Origin: Gnetum montanum
Lineage: Eukaryota > Streptophyta > Gnetopsida > Gnetales > Gnetaceae
Direction: 5' to 3'
Assembly: GCA_015680685.1 (NCBI GenBank)
Contig: MNCI01002119.1
Coordinates: 340,189-404,188 of the forward strand
DNA: 64,000 bases
Positions 34,857 through 46,900 of this stretch are shown here, piece by piece; within the stretch, counting starts at the first letter, position 1; each line of letters begins with the position of its first letter. Both the position numbers and the translations under genes were made by a program. Below the pieces are notes generated by a model. That model did not search any database. It was given only the letters and a program-made list of their open reading frames with translations, and had not been told where the DNA came from.

Positions 34857-36881
34857 ATGGCACCGAAGACCAAAGGCAAACATGCCAAATTGGTAAAGAT
34901 CGATGAAGTGTAGGAGAGTTTGGAATGGATTTCAAAGGCCCAGGTTGAAACTAGGGAGGCTACTCCACTTGCCCGGTAAATCATTTTTTATATCTTTCCT
35001 ACAAAATTGTTGTTTTTATTGTCATGGCATTGTAATTGTATTTGTTTCAAAGATGTGCATTGTGTTAGATGTTGATACCTTCCTGTGTGAGCTAAGCTAT
35101 TGTGATTTGTAATATTTACCCCTATTGCTGTTGTCAGAGATATACCTTGCGCTGTCACAAGGGTTTGAGTGATCTTGGGTAATATTATGCAAGCACGATG
35201 CATAACTAATTAGGAGTCTAGGTATTGTACCCTTCTGTAGTGTAGATAGGGTTTCGTTATCTTGCCCATGATGGTTGCATGTTACACTGGAGTAACATGC
35301 GGTGTTACCTTTATCACCATTGTCAGAGATAGACCTTGCACCGTTGCGAGGGTTTGGGCGGTTTTAGTAGTGCATCTCTAGTGTAACATGTAATTTTCTG
35401 GAAGTCAAGATAATGAGAACCCTAGTGTTGCGTAATTGATTTTTATGAGCATTTTTTTTTGATTTGGTGGTTCTGATGTTGTTATATGTCTAAATTATTT
35501 TTTTCTAATGGTATTGTGCTTCATTGTAAAGGATTACACTAAAGCCCTTCCTGATTGTCTTGGACATCATGGGAGTTTTGTTCTATTTACATGTCCCTAC
35601 ATCCAGTGTTCCTCCTCCTCATGCTCATGTAGGGGAGGAGGAGGTTTGGTTCCGAAAAGGCACACAGGAGTTTTTGCAATTTTTGCTACATAATTTCAGT
35701 GTAATTATCTGGTCGCATCTATCGGCCGAAACTACCACCATCATTTTCGAGATGCCACTGGTTGGGTCAATGCAGAGTAGCTTAACATTTCTAGTGTACG
35801 AATCAATCAAGACCGTGAGGGGGCAAGACTACGAACAGAGTGCTAGGGGTTTGAGGTGTTTATCTTGGATCTGGGAGATGCCCAGGTTTGATTGTTATCA
35901 CACCTACAACACGCTGTTCGTGGCTCGTCATCTCACGACCTATTTCCAGAATCCACCTAGCATCGTGTATTATGCTAGCGGGTAAGTGTTTTCATGGTGT
36001 CATGATGTGCTAACTATTGTATTAAGTATAAAAAATTGTCTACATTCTGTGATGTAGGTTTTTCATTGATGCAAATGGTCTTCAAGGTGATATGGGCATG
36101 TTATCCATGGCCGAGATGGCCATAAAGGAATTCAGTTCCATCATCAACATGCATGCTGGTGTCCTAGGACAACTAGGATTTGAAATCCCACACTACCCTA
36201 TTTGCTATGTCAAATTCTTCGCCAAGTGTAAACGCTCAGGATGGCTGGACAAGGAGTGGACTTTGGATCATCCTATTACCATTGAGGATGTGTAGGAGAA
36301 AATTCTATTGTTTTCTTTGCCTTTTGGATGAGGTAAATTATGCTATGATTTTCAAATGTACAATCTTTTAGGATGGGAACAGTGTATGAAGTTGTATTAT
36401 TTTGTTGTGCTGTCTAATTTGTTATTTTATGTTCATAGTTAGGAAATTATGGGAGGTTACGGTGATAGCTTCTGGGCATGAGGTGAGCAATCTCTTCTTC
36501 CGTTATGGTGACATAAAAGAAGCGTAATGTTGGCTCTACCACGGAGTGGCCCTAGTTTCCATAACCAATAACCTCCAGGAAGCTGGACTGATGGAGCTAT
36601 TTTTGGCTGTAATCCCCGATGTCACTGTAGTGGAAATGGTAACCCTAGTCGACTGCTTCAGCGAAGAAGTTGAGCATCTTCACATGCGCGTGCGTAATGT
36701 GGATGTGAGTTTTGATATTAACACTTGACTATTCATCAACTTTTTTAGTGTTCCTTCTGATGGTCTTCTAGTAGAAGGAAGGTCAAAGAGGGGTTCTAAG
36801 TGTCAGAAGGACATAGAGGAGTGGCTAGGGGTTAAAAAGAAACCAAAAGGCATTCTCGCCGACAAGATCAAGCTAGAGGTG
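34857..36881 (+). pseudogene. Antisense gene of B, duplicated 5' part (copy 1)
   Basis: Exon 1 (34857-34979) reads MAPKTKGKHAKLVKIDEV, a stop, then ESLEWISKAQVETREATPLA, ending at G|GTAAAT. After an intron of about 550 bp, exon 2 (35532-35981) gives the HAD/FCP1-like segment. Its motif I place reads KPFLIVLDIMGVL, followed by RKGTQEFLQFLLHNFSVIIW. It ends at a perfect GTAAGT. Exon 3 (36058 to about 36340) reads FFIDANGLQGDMGMLSMAE...PITIEDV and a stop. Exon 4 (from 36439) is the mobile-domain-like segment, cut by the duplication junction. Same gene as copy 2, truncated, so surely dead here. Confidence 0.7.
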
Positions 36882-37739
36882 GCCAAAAATGGCCCAGAAC
36901 ATATCAGACGCATGCCGAAAACACGCCAAGGCAAGATCCAGTGGTTGATCTAAGCGAGCCAGAATCAAATTTTGAATTCATTGTTAATGTTCACTATAAG
37001 ATTCGCAATTTGTGAATTTGCCAAGCTCTTACGCTGCTTCCATGGGTGTAAGATAGCTTGCGTTGTAAAATATAGTGCACCCGGTCTAGAATGTAGTTTG
37101 CCCATGTACACCTATCATGTGATCCATTTTTCTTGCATCTCATAGCCGCTGATCTGATTCATTCCTATGCCCAAGAAAAGTAGATAAATACCCTATTCAA
37201 ACACATAAACGAGGTTGGCAAATGTTGATAGAAATTTAGCAAGAAACCAGCAATCCTGAGCACGAATGCATGTGATTCCTAGCACCTGCAAACACCATGC
37301 ATCGGGGCTTGATGTCTGACTTGCAGCACAACTACGTTTTGACTGGTGCACGTTTTTGTCAATTAATACAATACAGTTTCATTTTTACCATCCATTGTCT
37401 CATTCTGAGTTATTTTTCTGCATTTTCCATTTTGCTGCATCTTCCTGCATACATTCTATTTCTGTTACTTTCATTACACCTTATTATGCCCATTATGCCC
37501 TGCTACGTTTGTTACGCTCTACTATTTTCTCTGTTCTACGTTTGTAACGATAACCCCAGCGTAGGCAATAGCGTACGCTTAGGGAAGTCCTTGGTTGATC
37601 TACATGCGGACCATCCAAGGCACTCTACCTTCATTTTTCCAGTGTGTCCTCACGTGAAGGCAGGGTCGTCTGTATCTCTCCGGAAATCTTTCGGCGTTTG
37701 TTTCCTTCTAGCCTTATGCCGACGATTTCGAATAGCACA
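36882..37739 (+). repeat. Duplicated 3' fragment of C's LTR
   Basis: The last 858 bp of the C LTR, carried in unit 2. It has no LTR start or target duplication of its own. Confidence 0.9.
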
Positions 37740-38506
37740 ATGATGTAGCAGAAAGTTCCCCAGGAGGTCATGAAAGTTGTAGTTAGTTGATGTTCTAGGT
37801 TGATACGGATTTGATTATAGCCCGAAAACCCATCCATGAAGGATAGAAAGGCATGTCCAGCTGTTGTATTGATAAGCTAGTCGATACTCGGTAATGGGAA
37901 GTTGTCTTTAATTATTGCTTTGTTCAGATCGTGGAAGTCTATACAGATGCGTATTCCTTCCATTTTCTTAGAAACAATGATGATGTTAGACACCCAATCT
38001 GAATAATCAACCGTGCAGATGAAACTAGCTTGATATAGCTTAGTGCTTTCATCACGCACTGCCAACATGATTTCGGGCTTAATCTTCTGTGCCTTCTATT
38101 TAATTGCTTTGATATGTAGGTATAAAACTATGTTGTGCTGTATTAGTCTCGGGTCTAAACTTGGCATGTCTTCGTATGACCATGCAAATGTGGCAATGTT
38201 ATTTTGGAGCACTCGAGATATGGCACTTTGCGTTTGTTGGTCAAGAAGAGAACTAACTTTCAGAGTTTTACTTTCTCCTTTGTGCGTAACAATAGGGACC
38301 TCGGTAAGGGGATCCTCGGTCACATCACCAGCTTCCAGGTCTAAGGTTCTGGCCAAATGTTCTGGCTAGTTTGGGGATGTTTCTGAGGCTACTATGGTTA
38401 TGTCACAGGAGAAAGCATCAGTTCCTATCAAAGGAAGATTAGGCTGCCTAACAATTTTCCCGTATGGGCCAGTTATGGCTAGGGGTGCAAGTAAAGCTTC
38501 GTCCAT
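37740..38506 (-). pseudogene. pol: Duplicate of B RT N-terminal fragment
   Basis: A second copy of 33516-34282 within unit 2, with the same stops and a handful of substitutions (for example PGLDP to PSLDP). Here it abuts the duplicated LTR fragment of C instead of a complete LTR. Confidence 0.9.
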
Positions 38507-38965
38507 TTGCGAATTTGACTTGCAAAACTGCCAAGAATGGAAGTTGTTACATTTTTTTTGTTACCATGATACAATGATAGAAGGTTTTAGTGGTACGTGT
38601 TAATAGGGTGCCAATTTAAGGTCTTAGCGGACTGTTACAATATACACAATTTGCAAGAAAACAGCAAGCCAAGTCTCCTAGGTATTAGCGTAAGGTTTCT
38701 GTGAACTATGATGAAAGGTATACCGTGGCATGTCTAGTGTGTCAATATAGCTAATTTATAATTTTATGCTCACCGTAATTAATGCGACTGAATTACGAGA
38801 TGATAAGCTATGTGTTAGTTTAGGGTCTTTTTGGACTGCAATCAATGCAACATCTACGAGATTAATGTTGCGATCTTCATGCTTCATGTGAAACTGACAT
38901 GCTTGCCTTTCGGGAAAGTTCACGTTGATCGGATACGAAAAGTAGCAAGTCTTCACCATCACACT

Positions 38966-38973
38966 TATAAGTA
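38966..38973 (+). promoter_or_regulatory. TATA box of antisense gene, copy 2
   Basis: TATAAGTA, 115 bp before the ATG at 39081. Confidence 0.5.
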
Positions 38974-39080
38974 GATGGTTCATCCTAAGAGTAATACTGT
39001 AAACATTGCGAGGTTGAGCTAGGTTAAAGCAAAAAGAAAGCTTAAGTAAACAATGTTTTGAAGATAGTTTAGGCGTAACC

Positions 39081-42000
39081 ATGGCACCGAAGACCAAAGG
39101 AAAACATGCCAAATTGGTAAAGATCGATGAAGTGTAGGAGAGTTTGAAATGGATTTCAAAGGCCTAGGTTGAAACTAGGGAGGCTACTCCACTCTCCCGG
39201 TAAATCATTTTTTATATATTTCCTACAAAATTGTTGTTTTTATTGTCATGGCATTGTAATTGTATTTGTTCCAAAGATGTGCATTGTGTTAGATGTTGAT
39301 ACCTTCCTGTGTGAGCTAAGCTATTGTGATTTGTAATATTTACCCCTATTGCTATTGTCAGAGATATACCTTGCACTGTCACAAGGGTTTTAGTGATCTT
39401 GGGTAATATTATGCAAACATGATGCATAACTAATTAGGAGTCTAGGTATTGTACCCTTCTGTAGTGTAGATATGGTTTCGTTGTCTTGCCCATGATGGTT
39501 GCATGTTACACTAGAGTAACATGCGGTGTTACCTTTATCACCATTGTCAGAGACAGACCTTGCACCGTTGCGAGCGTTTGGGCTATTTTAGTAGTGCATC
39601 TCTAGTGTAACATGTAATTTTCTGGAAGTCAAGATAATGAGAACCCTAGTGTTGCGTAATTGATTTTTATGAGCGTTTTTTTTGATTTGGTGGTTCTGAC
39701 GTTGTTAAATGTCTAAATTATTTTTTTCTAATGGTATTGTGCTTCATTGTAAAGGATTACACTAAAGCCCTTCCTGATTGTCTTGGACATCATGGGCGTT
39801 TTGTTCTATTTACATGTCCCTACATCCAGTGTTCGTCCTCCTCATGCTCATGTAGGGGAGGAGGAGGTTTGGTTCCGAAAAGGCACACAGGAGTTTTTGC
39901 AATTTTTGCTACATAATTTTAGTGTAATTATCTGGTCGCATCTACCGGCCGAAACTACCACCATCATTTTCGAGATGCCACTGGTTGGGTCAATGCAGAG
40001 TAGCTTAACATTTCTAGTGTATGAATCAATCAAGACCGTGAGGGGGCAAGACTACGAACAGAGTGCTAGGGGTTTGAGGTGTTTATCTTGGATCTGGGAG
40101 ATGCCCAAGTTTGATTGTTATCACACCTACAACATGCTGTTCGTGGCTCGTCATCTCACGACCTATTTCCAGAATCCACCTAGCATCGTGTATTATGCTA
40201 GCGGGTAAGTGTTTTCATGGTGTCATGATGTGCTAACTATTGTATTAAGTATAAAAAATTGTCTACATTCTGTGATGTAGGTTTTTCATCGATGCAAATG
40301 GTCTTCAAGGTGATATGGGCATGTTATCCATGGCCGAGATGGCCATAAAGGAATTTAGTTCCATCAGCAACATGCATGCTGGTGTACTAGGACAACTAGG
40401 ATTTGAAATCCCACACTACCCTATTTGCTATGTCAAATTCTTCGCCAAGTGTAAACGCTCAGGATGGCTGGACAAGGAGTGGACTTTGGATCATCCTATT
40501 ACCATTGAGGATGTGTAGGAGAAAATTCTATTGTTTTCTTTGCCTTTTGGATGAGGTAAATTATGCTATGATTTTTAACTGCATAATCTTTTAGGATGGG
40601 AACAGTGTATGAAATTGTATTATTTTATTGTGCTATCTAATCTGTTATTTTATGTTCATAGTTAGGAAATTATGGGAGGTTACGGTGATAGCTTCTGGGC
40701 ATGAGGCGAGCAATCTCTTCTTCCGTTATGGTGACATAAAAGAAGCGTAATGTTGGATCTACCACGGAGTGGCCCTAGTTTCCATAACCAATAACCTCTA
40801 GGAAGCTGGACTGATGGAGCTATTTTTGGCTGTAACCCTCGATGTCACTGTAGTGGAAATGGTAACCCTAGTCGACTCCTTCAATGAAGAAGTTGAGCAT
40901 CTTCACATGCGCGTGCGTAATGTGGATGTGAGTTTTGATATTAACACTTGACTATTCATCAACTTTTTTAGTGTTCCTTCTGATGGTCTTCTAGTAGAAG
41001 GAAGGTCAAAGAGGGGTTCTAAGTGTCAGAAGGACATAGAGGAGTGGCTAGGGGTTAAAAAGAAACCAAAAGGCATTCTCACCGACAAGATCAAGCTAGA
41101 GGTGGCTAATATTATTTATCATCTCTTCTAGGCTCGCACCTTCCCCAAACTACTCTCCTAGGGAAGAATCCTTACCATAGAGCAGGCTTGGATCATGCGG
41201 GAGGTTATGGAGGAGGGGACACAGTATAATTAGGCTAGTTACCTCGCTGAAGGCTTGCAAGCTGAAATGGTCAAGCTTCGCAAGAAGCTTGAGTCATGTT
41301 TCAATGTGCAATTTGCCTTTTTCATAGCTTGCTTTTGATGTTTTGTCGAATTCCTAGTGGTTCTCAGGGATGGAGTCTGGGTGCAGCAAGACTGTAACCA
41401 GATTTCCAAACCATGGATTTCCCAGGTCTTTCTCACCATCCAATCCCAAGATCCTCCTGAAGGTATCGGAGAGTGATTTTCACTAACGACTAAGGATTTG
41501 GTGGTGCCTTGTGTGTGAGGCCAAGATAGCATGGGTGGCGCACCTCCTTCTTACACTGGCAATGCGTCCAGGGGAAAACACCTTGTAGTAGAAATAGTGG
41601 ATTCATCAGTTCAGCAAAAAAAACATTATCCAGCTGTGGAGTCTTTTGGCCCGACTGGAGAAGAGGGAAGAAAACAACGAATTAAATGTCATAGGAACGA
41701 TCCTCCGACTAGTGAGTAGAAGATGTATTACGCTACGTATAGATGTCGTTGCATCGCATAGCGCTTGTAAGAAGTAAGTAAAGTTTTGTTTTGAATAATT
41801 GTGTTGTTTGACAGACAAAGGAAAAGATGCAAAGGAGTTGACCCCTGAAACAGGGGCCATAGTTTTACGGCGTGGAGAGGGGACCCAAATTTTGGAAAAG
41901 GAGGCCCCTATTAGTAACATAGGTGGCACACAGGTTCCTGTGCCTGAAGGAGAGAAGGGTGTAAAGGATGTTGAGGTCCTTTCAGATGATCTGGGAAAGA

Positions 42001-43532
42001 AGAAGTGGTTTGTCATTGATGAGTTTGACTTTTCTGTGGAGGGAAAATCTCTCGCTGCTACTCCTGGGGTTTTTTTTGAATTGAGCTTTGTGTTATCGTA
42101 ACGTCTCAATTGCCTTTATGTCTACCGTGCTATGTCTAACTCATTTTGTCTACATAGTAGGCACTTCTAGTAATAGCGGCATACCTTTTTCAGTAATCCC
42201 AACTCAGCATTGGGGTGAGACTCTTGATAAATTTGCCTTCATGAAGGGCATCGTGAACGATATGATCAGTCACCTAGAGTGAATCGATCCTGAGATTGGT
42301 ATGTTACTATTATTGCGTAGGGATTGTTGTCATTGCAACATTGCGTTATTTCGTTGCGTCTAACTGTTATTTTTCTGTTACAGGGTCTTGCCTCATATGG
42401 GATCCCAAAGAGCCTGTTGACCTAGACATTGCTCCCGAACCCTCACTAGAGATGACCACAGTGCCACACAGTCTTTATGATGAGATGCACATATGTGCAT
42501 TACACTTGACCTGCTCATTATGGGAGTGCTAGAACGTCAACGAAGATCTTTGGAGGAGGTTGTAGAAAATAGAAAAGGAGAAAATAGTCCTAACTGATAG
42601 GGTTGAGGATCTGGAGTCCCGAAATAAATTTTTGCAAGCTTGGGATACCAATGATAAGAATTGGCAGAAAGCTGTGATTAACTACGCCCGTTATTGGATG
42701 GTCGTCAAAAATAACGTCCAAGCCAGCCATGAGCTCATTAAGCAATGGATGTAAATGGATCTCCTAGCCCAGAAGAGCCAAGACTAGAAGGATTTTAGTG
42801 TGAGGGTCCAAACATGGGGTCAGGCACAAAAGGACAATAAGCATGTGTATAAGCCAGAAGTGTTGCCTATCACCAACATTACAGGGATTCTGCTGTTGAA
42901 GCACGGTCCCTCTAGCTATTCCTTGATGTAATCGGTGCCTCTAGGATGTATGAAAAGTTCTAGGAGCAAGTGACAGTAACTACCTCCCCTGAGAGAGAAA
43001 TGACTCTCCCTAGCGAGGAGACTATTGTCCCTTCCTTCTTTCCTGAACCACCCCGATGGACTCCTATGGAAAAGGGGAAGGTTAAGGCTGGAACTGATTT
43101 AGGGGATGGCATTTGGTCTAAGCTCACTGAGGACGAGAACATGCAACACCTATGGGTCAACTTGGAAAAAATTACTTTCACAGCTGATGTAGGACCATCA
43201 CAGGTAAGTTGTACAAGTGTTGTACTCTTGTTACGTAGTTTCAGTGGCGACGCTAACATTTGTTTCATATCAAATCGTAGGATCGACATGAGGAGGCACC
43301 GCATGAAGAGGAGCGTGATGGAGATGATGGCCCCCATGAAGAAGGTCCCCATGAGGAGGAGCATGATGAAGGCGATGGCGCTCATGAAGAAGGTCCCCAT
43401 GAGGAGTCCCATGAAGAGGATCGTTCACATAAAGAAACACCATGCAAAGAAGATCCTTACGAAGATGACCCTCACGAGGCAGAGGTGGGGTTAAATGACA
43501 CAAATGAAAGTGGTGGCAAAGGGGATGTGTAG
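39081..43532 (+). pseudogene. Antisense multi-exon gene of element B: HAD-like, mobile-domain-like, acidic tail
   Basis: Runs opposite to B between protease and RT. Exons inferred: 39081-39202 (MAPKTKGKHAKLVKIDEV); about 39755-40204 (HAD/FCP1-like: VLDIMGVL, FLQFLLHNFSVIIWSHL, YFQNPPSIVYYASG, then GTAAGT); about 40281-40560; 40662-41711 (WIYHGVALVSITNNL, LMELFLAV, RNVDVSFDIN, VPSDGLLV: plant-mobile-domain-like; then EEGTQYN, AEMVKLRKKLES); 41815 to about 42070 (DKGKDAKELTPETG); 42158-42298; 42384-43203 (WDPKEPVDLD, EKEKIVLTDRVEDLESRN coiled coil, DVGPSQ, then GTAAGT); 43281-43532 (acidic PHEE repeats, TAG). Stops in several exons show decay. D2 carries a homologue with the same exon order. 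Function unknown. Confidence 0.65.
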
Positions 43533-43659
43533 CATGCTGATATTAGCTCAAACATCTTGTCACAATGAAAAGGAATAAAGAGTAGCATTCTTGGATCAAT
43601 GTGATCGTAAAATAATTTTTTTTTTCATTTTTGAAAGGAAATGTATTGTTAGAAAGGTT

Positions 43660-43830
43660 ATGCGTTTTAGGCTGCTACAAGCCATTAATAGTTTAAGGCC
43701 ATTTTGGGCCAATTTATCATAAGCGTAAAAGAGTAAAGAGAATTTCCAGTTTTAGGCCATTTTGGGCCATTTCGTCGTAAGCATAAAAAAAGTAAACAAA
43801 ATTGCCAGTTTTAGGCCATAGCGGGCTGTT
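43660..43830 (-). repeat. Inter-block repeats between B protease and the antisense gene end
   Basis: Three or four units such as CCAGTTTTAGGCCATTTTGG with TAAGCGTAAAA between them. In sense orientation they read GGCCTAAAACTGG, as at 54130-54470 in D2. Confidence 0.65.
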
Positions 43831-43928
43831 AAAAGCGTAATGATAACGATGTGGTATAAAAGAATGTGGACTGCATGACAATAAGCAATGTACACTAATA
43901 TGAAATGTTATGCTAACATGTTTATCAA

Positions 43929-46900
43929 TTAGCCTCGTAGTTTCTTCTTGATCATTTTCAGACTTGGCAATGTATATGGGCGAGGAGGTTTATTACTTCG
44001 TTCCTCTATGCCGCCATCTTCTCCCTGGAAGGGTAGTTCAGCCCAAGCCAAGCTATCATCAACTACTATCTTGGTCTATTCAAGTGTTGGGACAGGAGAC
44101 TGATCTTCGGGGATTTCAACCTCTGAACCGTGTTCCATTTCTACATTGTTAACGGCTTGAGGGATCATCTTATCACCATGGATGATCACTTCCCCTCTTG
44201 TGTAGGGCAAGTGGATCTCTTGATGAATGGGTGATGAGACTACCCTTAGTTGGGTCAACCAAGACCTCCATAAGATTAGGTTGAAACTAGGCATCTCCTT
44301 GATGATGATAAACGCTACGTCTGTGGGGAATTGATCCGATAAACCAAGACCTCCCTAATGTGTACCGTTTCCTTGACTTGCACCCATGCCCTATTGAATG
44401 ACTTTAAACATGACATTATCGTGGGACTGATCTGGTCAATCAAGTCCAGTTTATCCACTATGGGGTATGGAATGACATTGGCAGTAGCCCCTTCATCTAC
44501 GTGTACTCTCTAGATTCTGTACTGGCCAACCTGAGTAGTGATGAACATGGGTGTTGTTGTCACTTGATCCTTTTTTGGGTTGTCCTTAATGGATTCATCA
44601 TGAAATGTCAATTGGTGAGACTGTGGCTGTTCAGCAGTGGAAGGAAGCATGATCGAATGGATTGCTTTTCTTCTATGGGCAAATTCTCTTCCACAGGTAT
44701 GGACACTAACATGCGAACCATGGCTTCATGATGCTTTTGTAATGTCATCAACAAGTCATAGAGGCTCAGCATTGTATTTTTATTTAAGATTCTGCTTGAT
44801 TTGCATAAAAGAATTGAAGAGATCATGCCCATGATCAAATTTTTTTCTACCCTTCTCTTCTTCCATTCGTCCTAAGAGACGAATCTCCTGAGGAGGAATG
44901 GTTTTTGGTTGAGGGTTGCATTTTCTTGGGTTGGGAGAAGATGGTCACGTTTGCATGATGTCATCTTTGTCAGAGGGTGGGGCCAAGGGTGTTGAGGCGA
45001 GGGGTGTGGGCTTGGAAAACCCTAGCGTAAGTTGGTCCTTGGCTGTGTTATCCATCATACGCTCTTCTCCCTTCCTGTTAGGTTGTGATTGGAGCGTTAG
45101 CTTAGAGATTTTTTCCTACATAGTAGGAGCAATTGATGGCTTTGACACCCTGATGACAAAGGGTGTCCTAGGTGTGGGCGTGGGCTAGGCCACAACTTTA
45201 CTAGTAGTGGGCTATGGAACGAGGGTTTGAGACGGGACTCAGAGAACAAAAGGTTATCGTTGAGCTACACTTGTTGATGTTGATGGGCTTGTCATCTAAG
45301 GTAGGTGAGGAGGTACACTCAACACAAAGGGCTACTTTGGCTATTCCTAGCTATCTCCCTCTATGCCCACTATATTGATAGTGTACCTTGCATTATTTGC
45401 ATTTAACGGGTCTTGGTACACATGCATGGACTGGTTTTCCGAACGGACTAGACTACTACTATCTAAGATCAATTTACCTTGGTTGATCATGCATTGAATG
45501 TCATCTTTCAATGCCCATCTGTAATCCGTGTCATGACCACACAGCTGGTGATAGTCACAGAAAGGATCCAGCCTAATGTTTTTGGGAACTGTTGGTTCGT
45601 TAGGTAGAGCCAAGGAGGGGTTCTTAAGTAGATCACAATGCCTTCTATGGTGTTTTAGACCCTTCTCAGATACCTTCTTTTGTTGAATGTGGCTAGTTCC
45701 TAGTAGTTGCTTCAAAATTTCTGAAGGCTTTACATGTAGAGCTGTGTATTTTGAGCGATCTTTACACTCAAAATTAGGCTTCGGCTATGGGGATGCCTCA
45801 GGGGCGGGTGATGTTTCCTGATCGGTGCTATTTGAGCTAGTTGCGACCTCAGCAAGTGTCGTAGATACTTTCTTGTTGTTATTTTTCTTCTTGGTCCCTT
45901 TGGCCACCACTACTATGGTCATTGTTGTAGCTTTGCCTTCGTCTTTTCCCTTGTTGTGGGCATTTTTGTAGACCATGTATGCTAGATCTTTACTAGCCTC
46001 TACTGCATCTTGAATGCTCTTAGTCTAAGTGAAGGCTTGGCTGAGGGAGTGGGGAGTAAGGTAATATAATTTGGACTTAATGAAGTCATTGACTACCCCA
46101 TTGAAGATTGCCAATAGATGGGCCTCCATGATAGGTTCACGGATTTCATTCAAGGTTGCGCTCCACCGCTGTATAAGCTTTTGAACTAGCTCAAGTGGAT
46201 CTTGCTTGACTCCCATGAGCTGATCCAGCATGACTTATGGTTTCAGGTTGTATTTGAAACGAGTCATGAATTAAGTTAATAGCTCTTCCAAGGTTCAGAT
46301 GGAAGAGCGTGGAAGTGCACGATACCAATCTAAAGCTTTATCCATTAGGGACATAGCAAAGACATGAATGATGGTATGTGATCATTACTATAGCATTGGG
46401 ATTTCCTTCCCCATTTTATTTTGTAAAATGGAGGAGTGGCATCCCAGGAGGTAATGACAAAATAGGTACTACTAGACTAATAGGATCATCATGGTAAAAA
46501 TCCATGACCTGTATTGTATCATAGCTGGTAGCCTTGAGGTGTTTAACTTCCTCAGTGAGGGTTTGAATAAGCTAGAAGACTTGATCCAGACCTATGGACA
46601 AAGAGGTGGGTTGTGAAATGGCAGGAGGAGCCATGCTAGGTGGTAGGATAGGGGTGGTAGCTTGGCCTATGTGTGATGTTATTGGAACCATCCTTGTAGG
46701 CGGTGTCACTTGTTAAATCCACCACTCGGTAGGTGGTGTAGATGGGACAACCACCGTCAACTGTGCCATGGGATACGCTATTTTCGTGGTTAGGGGCACA
46801 GAAAATGACCCTACAGTGGGGTTTAGGGTCTACGGGACTTGGTGCTGATGGTGGTGAATATGGGACTTCTACGTAGGCTGCACAACAAGGGATGATGTGT

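Larger units (their letters stand above)
32658..36881. repeat. Tandem duplication, unit 1 (about 4.22 kb)
   Basis: Contains the last 858 bp of C's 3' LTR, B's RT N-terminal half and the first part of the antisense gene. Unit 2 follows head to tail. In a 600-bp stretch compared base by base (33541-34140 against 37765-38364) I found 5 differences and no indel. Confidence 0.95.
36882..41104. repeat. Tandem duplication, unit 2
   Basis: Offset 4224 bp at its start and 4223 bp later, so one net single-base indel. The junction GGTGGCCAAAAATGG joins the sequence normally followed by CTAATATT (41106 onward) to that normally preceded by GTGAGCT (32651-32657). The ends share only GC at the crossover, so homologous LTR recombination did not make it. 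Confidence 0.95.
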
